From Strobilurus pachycystidiatus (lineage: Eukaryota; Basidiomycota; Agaricomycetes; Agaricales; Physalacriaceae), in assembly GCA_019915135.1 (NCBI GenBank), contig JAHLMK010000005.1, positions 1,054,001 through 1,118,000 on the forward strand: DNA of 64,000 bases. The letters run 5' to 3'. Below are positions 21,285 through 32,356 of the stretch, piece after piece. The notes beneath the pieces are model-generated. The model ran no database searches. It worked only from the letters and a program-made list of their open reading frames with translations, and was not told the origin of the DNA. Made by a program: the position numbers and the translations under genes. Numbering within the stretch: the first letter of the stretch is position 1; every line of letters begins with the position of its first letter.

Positions 21285-24200
21285 ATGCCGCCGAAAAAAC
21301 GCACCCTGAAGGCCATACGGGCGGACGACGACGACGACGACTCAAATTTGAGCGTCGTTCAAGCGCGAACGATATCTCTCTCCAGAAGTGGACGTCGACA
21401 AGTAACATCTGCTTCTACCACCAGCTGTGCGCGTGTGGACGATGAAGTCGGCGAGCCGCTCGTGTGGACAAATCGATTTTATCCCCCACCGGTTCATTCT
21501 GCCCCAAAGCCCAAGCGCTATGGCAATTCTGTTTGTAATTTTCCCATAGCAATCGCTACTACGCCTAACGACAATACACAGGATCAAAATATGCTGAATT
21601 GGGTGGACCTGGGAAGGCCACAGGAGGTCTTGGAAGAGTTGATGTGTCTGGACGGCCTCGGCGCGCGGGTCTGGTCGTTTTGTTACGCGTGTCATGACGG
21701 GTTACATGATATGGTACCGGGCGACGCAATTTATCGATGCAAGGACTGCTGGGGAACGTATACGGAGTGCTTAGCATGTACGCTCAAGAGCCATAGGCGC
21801 AATCCTCTCCATCGGATTCAGGTGAGTTCGCGCGCTTGCGCTTGTTCTTTCTTCCTTTCAAGTTTGCTGACAGTGGCCAGCGTTGGAATGGCGAGTGCTT
21901 TGAGGCGGTCACCTTGCGCTCGCTCGGACTACGCGTACAGTTTGGACATCGGGACGTTCCAACCTGTATAAATCCTCAACCCGGCCACAAAGACTTCACC
22001 ATTATACATGACAACACCGTGCACAAGATCAACGCCGACTTCTGCGGCTGCACTCAGCGATCCCCTGCTCGCACGCAGATGTTACGTACCGAAGTCTTTC
22101 CCTCGACAACCCTCTTTCCAAAAACTGGCGGCACCCTGAGGATGCTTGAGCACCTCGAGATGCTATCCGCCTCCGGCAAGATGAGCGTCTTCGAATACTA
22201 CCAGTCTCTGGAGAAAATGACGGATAACACCCGCATGCGTCTACCCAAGGTACGCTTCTCTCGTTCATCGCCTCACCCGAGTTCTAACTCTACGGCATCA
22301 GTCGCGATATAGATCTCTTTTTCGAATGAACCGACAATTCGGGCACATCAAGATGCTCAAACGCGCTGGTAGAGGAAATGTTCCGGATGGACGCGCGACG
22401 ACCAAGCCGGGGGAGCTTGCCATTCGGTGTCCTTCTTGCCCTCGACCCGAAGTCAATCTTCCGCCAGATTGGGCGACAAAACCGCCAGAGGAACAGTAAG
22501 TCTTTCACATTAAACGTATTTCGTGATTTACTAATTCACTGCTAGGTATCTTTATCGCCTTATCGTTGCCTTAGACGCCAATTTTCGTCTGAAGAATCTT
22601 CGGAGGCCGAGCACGCTCGATCCCGGCCTGCACACTGGCCTGGCTTACTTCGTCGAGCTGGAGGCGTATCTTGCCCATATAGCCAAGTATCCCAAACAGC
22701 AGGACGTACGTAGACCGGTGTTTGCTCCTTTCTAATTGCGGCTAACCATTGAATTACAGATAAGCTCTTGCGCTGGATTTAGAACCCTCGCCCATGCCGA
22801 GTCAAAGAATGCAACGGGTCTCCGTTCGACTGGGGTCGGCATGGCCATCTGCGCCCGTCATGAGTTCGTTCTACCGAACGCTATTGGCGACCTGCAACGC
22901 GGGGAGAGGTAATTACATTACCTTGCATTTGATTTGTGTCTCAGGTTTTACAGATATTGCAATATGGACTATATCGTCCTTTCTGCTCTTCGAGGATTCG
23001 CCCTTTCTCGGCTCTTCTTCTCTTACGATATTGTGTGCCAATGGTCTAAGCACTTCCGGGAACGAATGCTAGCAATGCCCGACTGCCTCCACCTTCCGGA
23101 CGACATCGCTATCGCTTGGGGGATACCGAAGTGCCACTGTAAGGGCCACATCATCGATTGCCAGGTCGAATATAGCTTGAACGTGCAGGAAGGGGTGGGC
23201 CGTACCTGTGGGGAAGGTATCGAGCGAACCTGGCCTAAACTCAACAATGCGGCTTCGTCCACGAAGGAGATGCTTCCTGGGAGCCGGCACGATGCTATCG
23301 ATCGTCAAGTCGGAGCACACAACTGGGATAAACTCGTTGACCTCGGTGAGAAATCTCTTACATCGTCGTGATTATGTCTGACATTTGGGCGAACAGGTCG
23401 AAGTCTACACCGAAAGGCCTACCATGCTCAGCTTGGGATGCAGGAACAGGTCCCTGCACATGAAGAGTTCACGAACGCTCTCCCCGATGGCTGCGAGAAG
23501 GAATGGTTGAAACAGGTCAAGGAGTGGGAGGCGGATCACACGAAACCGAATCCGTATTTTCTGCCCGCTTTGCGTACGTCATTTCCCGCTTCATTGTTGG
23601 TGTTTTCTCAGTCAACGAATACACAGATGCGTCTGAAAATGCTGTCCGGAAGGTGTTGGCGGACGAGGAACGGAAGACCGCATCCGATCAGATTCCACTT
23701 CACGAGACCAGTCCTTCGGTCTGCGTGAGCCTGGGACTGCTCATTGAAGAGGATCAGTAAGTGTCGTATAACTCGTTCAGTCTCCTCACTAACCCAAAAT
23801 TCTATTCGTAGGCGCCGAATTTGGCAACTTCTCAATTGCGACGAGAAACACTCACCCTGCGTCATCAAAGATATTCAAGACAAACGTAGCCAGGTACAAA
23901 ATCAACTTCGACAATTCCGCGATCTCCAGAGCGTCTACATGCCAATGGTTGGCGGAATCCTTCGGGAACGTGCTGGGACTCGCGACGGCGACGTAGAGTC
24001 AGAGCTCCTCTATCTTCCCTCGGCCTTGCCACGCGAGCACTGGCGATTGTGTCATGGAGCGGTAGACGAGAAGGAGGCGATGCTACGAGAGGCCCAGTGT
24101 CACAGTGCCCTGGCAACAATACGGTCAATGCAGAGCATGCGGCGGAGAGTCACCAGCTTCCGCAGGATCCACATCACTGGCCAAGGACGAACCACGCGCG

Positions 24201-24913
24201 CTCTGAAGATAGTCGAACGTCTCAGCGTCAAATCGAAGTTGGCCGTTGACAAGTACCGCGTCGCTCGCGCTGCCTTGTTTGCTCTTCGTGGCGCAGGAGA
24301 CTGGGAGCTGAGACTTCGGGTGTTGGCGGATGAGGACGTCAAGTCCATGGACAGCTTCATATTTGACATCGACAAGCCGAAGGTGAAGAAGCGCAAGACG
24401 GGTATGAAGGAGAACGAGGTCCAATATGGCAGCGGGTCTCACAAGATATCATGGATTTGGCTGACAGATAACGCCCTCGCGGAGGTCGACGAGGATCAGC
24501 TACACGAGTCGATACGAGTGGAATGGCTGAAGAGCCGTGCACGGGCGAGGTCATGGTCGGAGGAGGTACGGCTGGTTCAGGAGGAGAAGGAGCGGACTCT
24601 TCTTAGTTTGCGCGCGGAAGCGCGCCTCTGGCTGTCGCGGTCGGCACCCTGGGACGGCATCAGTGGCGCACTGGCAGAAGGATTGTCTGGTTATGCTCGT
24701 CGCCAAGCCCGTATCTTCGACAATCTCGCCATCCATTTCACCGCCATTTGGGCCAAACCGTACTTGGCACGTTGTCGAAAGATACCGGATCGTATTGAGA
24801 TTACGCAGGAAGAGGAGGAGGAGGAAACTGATGACGAGCTTGAGGAGGAAGGGCTGGCGGAGGCGCGCGCTGTCGCTGTCAATGACGACGACCCTACCCT
24901 AGACCAGGTTTAG
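21285..24913 (+). CDS. KDZ transposase with CxC2-like cysteine cluster (about 1074 aa)
   Basis: Nine exons (21285-21821, 21881-22249, 22302-22495, 22546-22705, 22760-22908, 22954-23345, 23397-23573, 23612-23756, 23812-24913) join in frame without a stop. Near residues 135-185 is a cysteine cluster (CYACHDG, YRCKDCWGTYTECLAC, then spaced His) of the type found in front of KDZ domains. The RNase H-fold core follows: VALDANFRLKN (first Asp), FSYDIVCQWSKHF (second Asp), and GVGRTCGEGIERTWPKLNN (catalytic Glu region). These are the family hallmarks of Kyakuja-Dileera-Zisupton DNA transposases. The C-terminal region is long, helical and acidic (QEEEEEETDDELEEEG). Introns are intact and no lesions are visible, so it may be functional. 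It should cut and paste elements bearing its own terminal repeats. Confidence 0.92.
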
Positions 24914-25159
24914 GTACTTTCGGACTGCGGGACCTTTTATGTACTCATTCGGACGTTGTATCTACCCTGTACGCCAATTTACCTGCTTTCGGTCGTTATG
25001 CGATCAAAAAGAATCGGACCGGGTCTGAGATGATAGATAAAGGGACGCGCAAGCCTCTTTAGGCGGGTTGAGACCTCAACGTGTGTCCTATATGCGGTCG
25101 GGGAGGGGCCAGTGGATATATACACAAGAATTCGGGCATGGCAAGGCAACAGTTTGACT

Positions 25160-25203
25160 GGTTATAGCCTCAGAATGTGGAATTGGCCTCTGAGGCTATA
25201 ACC
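25160..25203. repeat. Hairpin near the 25.2-kb palindromic repeat
   Basis: Arms GGTTATAGCCTCAGA and TCTGAGGCTATAACC are perfect 15-bp inverted copies with a 14-nt loop. It lies about 250 bp after the KDZ stop codon and just inside the terminal-type repeat at 25226. The hairpin at 12109-12152 is its likely counterpart at the other end. Confidence 0.7.
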
Positions 25204-25225
25204 ACTGCAATGCAGCATTCCCCGG

Positions 25226-25285
25226 TGCAATGGTTGTCAGTTGACGGTATCCGTCAACTAACGGATGAGATGATATTGTGATTAT
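25226..25285 (-). repeat. Palindromic terminal-type repeat, copy 2
   Basis: It contains TTGACGGTATCCGTCAA, a perfect palindrome with a 3-nt centre, then CTAACGGATGAGATGATATT. The reverse complement matches the 12016-12046 sequence closely over about 28 bp (AATATCATCTC, TCCGT, TTGACGGA). This is the orientation expected for the right end of an element whose left end is at 12.0 kb. Confidence 0.65.
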
Positions 25286-25355
25286 TGGTCATGTGAGTAG
25301 TCATGTGATCAGTCATGTGACTATTACATAATAGCCTGTGTTCATTGTCTACAAG

Positions 25356-28300
25356 TGGGGAGGCCCATCTGTCTCTAAACGGTGTGAGCTTTGTACATGT
25401 TTGTACAGCCATAATTCGTGTTCTAAAGTGTCGCGTTCATTATTTACCGTTCCTCCTCCTCTCTCCCCAATGTAATGGCCGGAAAATGAACCGTTGATCT
25501 AGATAATCAACTTGTTACCAAAACCAAGCTTTTGTGCACGAGTAGGCAAGAGATGATAATGAGATCTCACTTTAAAAGTCAAGTATATTAACGGGAAGTG
25601 GTAACAAAATGTAACGATGGTCATGAAAGTCTCCAGTTTTTAATTTCAGGTGGATCTCAGATGTGGAACGGTAAATATTGGCAGATTCGTCGCGACAATG
25701 AGATGATCAGAGATCGAGACATTTGAGATGTGACGGACTGTGACAAGCGTAGTACTCGCGATCACGCACGCCCGTAAAAAGACGTATACCAAGACGCGCC
25801 GGCATCAGTTGGCCACAAAACTTGCTGGTAAGACTTACATATCTATGATGAGCATCTGCGATGACATGTAGCAGACGATGGGCATCACAGGCAGCGGGTC
25901 ATACACTCCCATCTCAAAAAAGAAAAAGCGCTCTCCGGCACAAATACTAGCAGCTGCAAAGGGCAGAAAGGCTCAGAAAAAGAATAAAAAAACCCAGGCT
26001 AACAAGGAGAACATAAATCCCACCCCCAAGAAGTCACGGAAGGGCGGGTATATTGATAAGGTGGTTCTGACAAAGCGGAACCGTACTCTTACTCGGAAAG
26101 TTCAGCGGAAGAATATCAGGATAAAGGACCTACAACGGGAGCTTCAAAACGTTCGAACGACCCATATCCCACGTCTAGACGCCAACATTGCTGCCCTGAA
26201 CTCGTCGCTGGCCCGCCTGCAGAACAATAACATGGAATTGCACCTTGCCCTCTCGAATCGCTCTACCGAGCTTGATGGTCTCCGTTCCAAGTTGAAGAGC
26301 TGCATGGGCGAAAAGTACCGGCTCCAGAAGCTCCAACGAAGAGCTGCGCTAGTGCTGGCCCGTGCTATTCAGCGTATCCGAGAGAAGATGCGCCTACAGA
26401 TGGGAACATGTCATCTCCGGACCAAGGGAATCTACAAAAACAAGGTTCGCGCTCTTGCTCGGCGCATGACCAAGGCGGGCTGCAGCGAGCGCGAGGTTGG
26501 GAAGATCATCCAAGAAGTTGGCGGTGTTCTGGGCGTGAAGGTTGTCGGCTGCATGAGCCGCACTCAAGTGCAACGTGTAAATGCTGAGGGCGGTGTCATA
26601 GCGGATATGCAGGTCGGTCATGCAATTGCAACAGCTGAAAGTGAGTTTGTATCAGCCACGTATAGTTTGACTTCTAATTGACGTACCAGATATCATGTAC
26701 AACAGCGACGGAACATCCCACAAGCATACAAACTACGAGTCCCGACGAATTACTGTAACCGACAGTGCTGGGCGGCGCGAGTTCCTTAGTCTTGGTGTCG
26801 AGTCTGCTCCCGACCATACTGTTGAGACCCAACTAGCCGGTCTTGAAAAGATCACTCACCGAGTAACGACAACATTTTCGGACAGCCCTCTCTCGAAGCG
26901 AACGGGGATCAGAGCAGAGCCACGAGACCTTCTTTGGAAGCTTCGTGGGACGGGAGGCGACCATGCGTCGGATGTCAAGAAGCACGGGAGGTTGGTTGAA
27001 GAGAAGAAGACCAAGGAGCGAAATGAACGACTGGGTCGGGAGCATATTGCAGCTGGCAAGTTGTCGACGATTGAGCTCATCCAGCTCCTTGTGAAGGCCA
27101 AGGAGGCAAGGATATCCGAGCTTGGTGGTCATGACGCGTGGAATGCGCTTGATTCACTAGAGCGCCGGAAATACGAGCAGGAAATCGAGCTGGAAGCGGT
27201 GAAGGAGGTGGGACAGGATGTGTTCAATCGCCTTCCAGAGCCGGAGCAGAGACAGATGTCTATGTTCATCCGAGGCGGATGTTGCATGCACAAGGAACTC
27301 AATATGCTGAAGGGAGCGGTGAAGGAGTTTGCTCCGGCATGGCTGGCAATTGGAGTCGCACCTGTCTTGCTTCCAAACAAGGATAACGCGGCCGTGCTGT
27401 CCATCGAGGATGAGCGCGGGACGCAAGCTGCTGTGAATGCCGAAAAGGCGTCAACCCGAGGTGCCATCAAGGCAGTCGAGCTTGGTGGATTGATTTGCCG
27501 TCACAAGGACGACAAAAAGGGCCAGCAGCATGATTTTAACTGGTACTTCGAGGAACACCTCGGCTATCCTGTTGCATATCCAGGAACCAGCAGTACGCGA
27601 TATGGATCAAACTGTGATGCGGCGGAGGTGATTCTGGTCCATCTGAAGACCTTCATCTCTTTCATGGAGCATGTACGCGATGGAAAGGACAAGAGAGGCT
27701 TCACAAACATCGAGTCAAACTTCATGAAGGCTCTTCAAGATGCGCCAACACTCACCGAGCTTTGCGTTCTGGTTCTCTACTCTCTCACGATCTCGAAACC
27801 CTACATGTCGCAGGCTCGTGGTGGTCAAGGTCAGATTCCAAACCATCTTGATCTAGGGCCGTTGCATGAGCGAGTATGTACTCAGCTGCAAAAGATCATT
27901 GACGACCCGGATCTCTTGCTCGGACCAAATGCAACCTCGAAGACAGCTGTCCTTGACGGTTGGGATTGGCATAGCGAAGAGGCATGGAACGCCGTTCGGA
28001 AGATGGCTCCAAGCTTACCACATCTTCGTCCTATCCTTGTGGCATTCATGAAGGGTGCTCTCGAGACCTTCACACGCTTTATCCCCGAGTTCGCTAAAGA
28101 TGGGTTAATCGCCGGGCTTTCTGATCAAGAGAAGAAGATATACCATATGATTGCCGTCAACGACCCATGTGAAGGGGATTTAGGATCGTTCCGTGTGGCG
28201 GCACGTCGACATCCCAACATGTCCCAGCATCAGCACCGAGCGCGTCACATGTATCAGCGGAATGATACCGCTAGGTGGGCCGAGAAGCATCTGACAAAAG

Positions 28301-29091
28301 AAGACAATGGCTATATTCGACTCGAGGCGCAGAAACGGGTAACAGGAGGGGCAGAGAGAGAGAGGAAGCGGCTTCATGTGGCGGTCCGGAAGACAAAGAT
28401 TGCCGTTACAAACAAGAAGATCGCGGTCCGCACAGAGAAGGCAGCCAAGAAGAAGGATGCTCTACTTTGTGCAGAGCTAGTGGCGGATGACAATCGCGTG
28501 GGCACGCTCTCAAACGACCAAGTTTGCATTCAACTGGACATCCACCGTGTTTATGGCAAGGACACGGATATTCCACTGAAGTCTCACCTAAAGCGAAAGC
28601 CTGAGCGCATTACAGCTCTTCTTGCAGCTCTGTTGCGCATGAGAGCGAAGGGTGTCTCTGATCCGAGGCCGGAGGACGTCGAGATGGATTGTGATGATGG
28701 GCGCGGGACAAGCACGGCACAAGTTGAAGGTGACGTGTTGTACGATACAGATTCTGAAGCAGAGTGGTGATTAATGTCTGGAGAGTAATGAGTACACTAT
28801 AGCGCAGTCTAATTGACTAATAGAACGAGAATCAAGTGTGTAGATGCCTAACCGGTGGCAGGGGAGGGAATAACACTGAATACACGCCAGAGGAGTGTTG
28901 GATCCTGGATATTTGGGACATCCTTGATGAAACTATCAATCAAAAGACATAAATTGCATGTAGAAGTACGAGACAAGTAATTCTGGTGATGGAGTACGGT
29001 AATGAAGAGTCGATTGCGACGTGCGTCAACGAATCATGTGGCTGTGCACTTACTAAGCCGCCACGGCCTTACCAAGAGATGGGCCTCCCCA
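25356..29091 (+). mobile_element. Complete 3.7-kb TIR transposon, 7-bp target duplication
   Basis: The ends are perfect 15-bp inverted repeats, TGGGGAGGCCCATCT at 25356-25370 and its inverse at 29077-29091. CTACAAG occurs immediately outside each (25349-25355 and 29092-29098), a 7-bp duplication. One spliced gene fills the interior. The 929-bp element at 30587-31515 has the same terminus with one T-for-C change, a 7-bp duplication, and a long shared subterminal run ending TAAGTGCACAGCCAC. The group is therefore a coherent family with an autonomous and a non-autonomous member. I cannot assign it to a named superfamily with confidence. Confidence 0.88.
25878..28770 (+). CDS. Putative DDE transposase of the 3.7-kb transposon (947 aa)
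   Basis: Two exons, 25878-26640 and 26690-28770, are split by a GT-AG intron. The first exon encodes a Lys-rich N-terminus (KKKKRSPAQI, possible nuclear signal and DNA binding) and a long coiled coil. The second begins IMYNSDGTSHKHTNYESR, followed by FIRGGCCMHKELNMLKG at about residue 450, and NDPCEGDLGSFRVAARRHPN further on. An Asp in SDGT, a CxxH motif (CCMHKELN) and a later Glu would fit the D-CxxH-E layout of several RNase H-fold transposases. That assignment is inference, but the position between perfect TIRs makes a transposase role very likely. No stop or frameshift is seen. A similar protein type is repeated in mushroom genomes as far as I recall. Confidence 0.8.
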
Positions 29092-29098
29092 CTACAAG

Positions 29099-29127
29099 AA
29101 CTTAGGTTGCAAGTAGCAACCTAAGTT
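29099..29127. repeat. Perfect 12-bp hairpin outside the 3.7-kb transposon
   Basis: AACTTAGGTTGC and GCAACCTAAGTT are separated by AAGTA. It begins directly after the right target duplication of the 3.7-kb transposon, so it belongs to the DNA into which that transposon inserted. It has the same layout as the hairpins at 12.1 and 25.2 kb. From 29128 to 29460 I see no gene. Confidence 0.7.
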
Positions 29128-29460
29128 TGGATTTTACATTATGTTCAATGTAGACCGGTTAGGGTCAGGTTAGGAGGGGTTGGGGTTGCCTCGGGGGGTT
29201 GAAAACATCTTTTTATGAGTGAGGGACTAGAGAAGATTGATTGCCATTTATGGTAATTTCTCTACTCTGTGGCTGCTTCAAAATACAAAACCTCACATCA
29301 TGTCATCAAATCATACTGAATATTTATTGTAATAAGTCCTCATGATATTGGTATTGATGCAAGCATGTGTCTGAAACTATCATGACTGAAGTATTATTTT
29401 ATTACAAATATTTTGAAATGCTGACTCAGCAATGCCTTCACGACTTGTGGCTGTGCTCAT

Positions 29461-29530
29461 TCGTCAACTGACGATAGAATATCATTTAGAATGTTCCGTC
29501 AACTGACCTGTACAATATGGTATTTTCTAC
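29461..29530 (-). repeat. Palindromic terminal-type repeat, copy 3
   Basis: On the plus strand it reads CGTCAACTGACGATAGAATA, then TCCGTCAACTGAC and TATTTTCTAC. It aligns over about 75 bp with the reverse complement of 12006-12078, including CAACTGACGATARAATATCAT and TCCGTCAASTGAC. Both this copy and the one at 25226 are oriented as right ends relative to 12.0 kb. From 29531 to 29989 no gene is seen. Confidence 0.6.
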
Positions 29531-29989
29531 AGCTATGGCTCTTGTGTACATACTATTCCAGTCTGTCGTAGTATCATATGTGTACAAATAAGAAGCCAAC
29601 AATGCCCGCCAGCGAGAGCAAAGCAAGCGGGATCAGACTATTTCCCAATTTGGAACGGTATCCTAAGTAGACCCGCCCCATCCAACTAACGCCACACTCT
29701 AGTTGCCCCGCTCGCCTGCTAGAATAATATTAGACTCCTCTGGGTATGTGCGCCTGCAAACGCGCCCCCAACCCGCTCAAAATTGAGGGCGCTAGAGCCT
29801 ACTCAATTATCTGATGGCCAATATTAGCCCTCCTTTCCAAAAGGGAATTCACACACTCCCGCTTCCGCCAGGCAGTGAGCGGGGCACATCCGCTCCCGCC
29901 ACATGACAGTGAGCATGCTATATAATGGTGTGCTCAGTGCTCACTGCCTGCCCCCGCCCACCAGAGAGCAAGCGTGATATTGAGTGACA

Positions 29990-30072
29990 GCTTTTTTGGC
30001 TGGAGCCCCTTTGGGCTCAATAATGTATGATAAAACTCAGCCTATTGGGCTGGATTGATACATTATTCGGGC
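29990..30072 (-). repeat. Right terminal inverted repeat of the 21-kb insertion
   Basis: The reverse complement shares TAATGTATC, AGCCCAATAGGCTGAGTTTT, CATACATTATTGAGCCCAAA and AGCTGTCA with the left end at 8779-8870. The boundary with Gypsy-B sequence is at about 30084. Confidence 0.7.
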
Positions 30073-30084
30073 GCCCACAAGTGA

Positions 30085-30586
30085 TTCATCAAGGGGTTTG
30101 CACAGGTAGCAAAACCCCTTCACTTCCTTAGCAAAACCCCTTCACTCCCTCTCAAAGAAGGACATTCCCTGGAGATGGGGAGACACAGAGGAGAAGGCCT
30201 TTGCGGATCTGAAGGAACAAATCACTTCGGAACCCATCTTGCACTTCCCAACACAAAGCGGTCGATATCGCATCGAGGTGGACGCATCGGAATTTGCGAC
30301 GGGCGGCGTCTTGAGTCATGAGCAAGACGGCAAGACGGTCCCCATCGCATTTATGTCCAAATCCCTGAGTCCCGCGGAGCGCAACTACGATATACATGAC
30401 AAGGAAATGTTGGCCATCATGAGAGCCCTGGCCGACTGGAGACATTACGTTTTTGGAGCACCAGAGCCAACCCTCATCCTGACGGATCACAAGAATCTCA
30501 AAGTGTTCATGCAGGCCAAGAAGCTTAATCGCCGCCAGGCGCGTTGGTCACTTGACCTGGCGAAGTACAACTTCACGTTGGTACAC
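30085..30586 (+). pseudogene. pol: Gypsy-B RT end and RNase H
   Basis: The sequence resumes with FIKGFAQVAKPLH, a short internal duplication of the AGCAAAACCCCTTCACT segment, then DIPWRWGDTEEKAFADLKEQ, IEVDASEFATGGVLSHEQDG (RNase H first Asp), NYDIHDKEMLAIMRALADWR (Glu), LILTDHKNLKVF (Asp), and YNFTLVH. This is the continuation of the RT broken at 8776. It stops at GGTACAC, where the 929-bp element has inserted, and the same protein resumes at 31523. Confidence 0.88.
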
Positions 30587-31515
30587 TGGGGAGGTCCATC
30601 CGTCGGTTAGACCACGGCCGATGACTAAGTGCACAGCCACCCAATTGTCGCAACAACTTTTGTTGTGTCCTGCCATCGTCCCGTATGTTGTTGCCCTTAC
30701 ACAGAGACCAAAGCCGACGCCTCTAGGATCAATATAGTAATGATAGATATACAAGTAGGCTCAATAGAGACTGTAAGATGGGCCAATAGCACAAAACAAA
30801 GTAGTTATGCACTAGTGTCTACCATCTGTATCAGTTGAATATGTCCTCTCGTCGCTTCTTCTTTTGCCAAACCGTGTCGCCGTCCGAACTGGTCTCTTAC
30901 CTGCTCTGTTGCACTGTCTTGCAGTGTCTGGACACTCCCACGACGTGTGGCATCTCCCAGCGTCATTACTGTTTAGGGCTACTTTTTAGCATGCTGACAA
31001 GGAGTAGATGGGTTATTCTGTGGAAGTGATACTAGTGCATTGCCTTAGGTTCATTCTGATGCACTGTACAAGTCAGAATGAGGCTCGGTCAGGCTTGAAT
31101 TGAGATTCTCATCGAGGTAAGGTGACATTTGACGCGTCTTGTCACATCATGTCACTCATCGCGTCGCCAATGGCGGTCAATGTCCCGGACACGATTATAA
31201 GATGTACACTGACTGTGTTGCTTTCAAATTTTGCACAACAACTTTTGAATGCTATGAGCAGGATCTGTTACCAAAATTCATCTGATACAGAGCCTAGAAC
31301 TTGAGATCTTGTCTTCATCTCAACAGTTATTTTACATAGCAAGGATCCACTAGTAACAGATCCTAGTATTACAGTTTAAAGGATTTATGAGCTATCAAAC
31401 ATACAGTAGAACGACCTCTACAGCCTATAATATTGCTCCCTGTTTTGACGCGCTGATAGTCCGTAGAGCAAATAACACCAAACAAAAGGGTGTAACCGAC
31501 GGATGGACCTCCCCA
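30587..31515. mobile_element. 929-bp non-autonomous relative of the 3.7-kb transposon
   Basis: The terminus TGGGGAGGTCCATCCGTC and more is a perfect inverted repeat of over 20 bp. GGTACAC is duplicated outside both ends (30580-30586 and 31516-31522). Removing it joins FTLVH to RPGAQNKKVDLLSRRQG, the expected Gypsy RNase H end. The left end shares an extended subterminal stretch ending TAAGTGCACAGCCAC with the right end of the 25356-29091 transposon. It has no transposase, so it must be mobilised in trans. Confidence 0.88.
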
Positions 31516-31885
31516 GGTACACCGCCCGGGGGCGCAGAACAAAAAGGTCGATCTCTTGTCGAGAAGACAAGGACATGAGAGGGGGGCAGACGACAATTGC
31601 AACACCATATTACTCAAAAAGAAATATCTCAGCCGCATCTTCGCCACGCCGATCTCAATCAACGATTATAACCATATTCGGGCAATAGATGAAGTCACAA
31701 TCACCACTGAAGGGAACGACTGTATAAATCAAATAATCGCCGCAAAGGACAAATGGGAGGAGAAAGTGAAAGAAGATGATCGGGAAAACTGTAAAAGATA
31801 AGGGAGGATACTTTACCAAGGAAGGGCTGCTCTATGTCCCGGCCAACCGCACACTACGCCAACAAATCATGCGGCAACCAGGCGA
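31516..31885 (+). pseudogene. pol: Gypsy-B RNase H end and integrase N-terminus
   Basis: After the inserted element the frame continues RPGAQNKKVDLLSRR. A frame change leads to a KKYLSRIFATPISINDYN linker and then a YFTKEGLLYVPANRTLRQQI block (in another frame), which is the usual segment before the integrase zinc finger. The similarity ends near 31885, so the catalytic integrase domain is missing. From 31886 to 32356 I see GC-rich non-coding sequence that I cannot assign. Confidence 0.7.
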
Positions 31886-32356
31886 TGTACCCAATCCTTG
31901 GCAAATAGAAGTGCCGTGAGGTACCCTGACTGGATGGCAATTATGAGTCCGTAGGCACAGCCACAATCCTCGGGACCCGGACCGGCTTGCGTCAGGCCCC
32001 GCCGGGGGAATTTTTTTGAAAAATGACTCGGGATATTGCCTAATGCAGCGCAGTACTGCACTAATACCCTCGGGTTCCCGGCATTCGTAGTATCTCACCT
32101 TAATAGGGCAGGCCATGATGCCACTCGCCTCTACTCTCCCGCTCTCATCCCAATTGGGCCAAGTCCAACATGCCCCTCGTCCCGATTGGGCCAAGTCCAA
32201 CCAACCCGCCAACTTCAAGTCTCCCCACACCCTCGGCAACAAATGCCTACCTCAAACAAGGCTATAAAGTTCACACAATCATCCCGCTCCTTTCAAAAAC
32301 AATACACGTCAAATTGATCTACATACATTATGAACTCGCGTACTAGATGTACGCAA

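Larger units (their letters stand above)
8777..30084 (+). mobile_element. Candidate 21.3-kb KDZ-type element with cargo genes
   Basis: The Gypsy-B RT reading ends at FYRRFIQ (8776) and continues as FIKGFAQVAKPLH from 30085, so everything between is an insertion. TTCATCCAG (8768-8776) and TTCATCAAG (30085-30093) would be a 9-bp target duplication with one mismatch. The terminal regions 8790-8870 and 29990-30072 are inverted copies, sharing TAATGTAT, AGCCCAATRGGCTGAGTTTT and CATACAT blocks. The outermost 10-12 bp match poorly. Inside are a complete KDZ transposase, five other intron-containing genes, MITEs, palindromic repeats and another DNA transposon. That the KDZ enzyme mobilised the whole block is inference. 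Stepwise nesting of smaller elements is the alternative. Confidence 0.6.
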
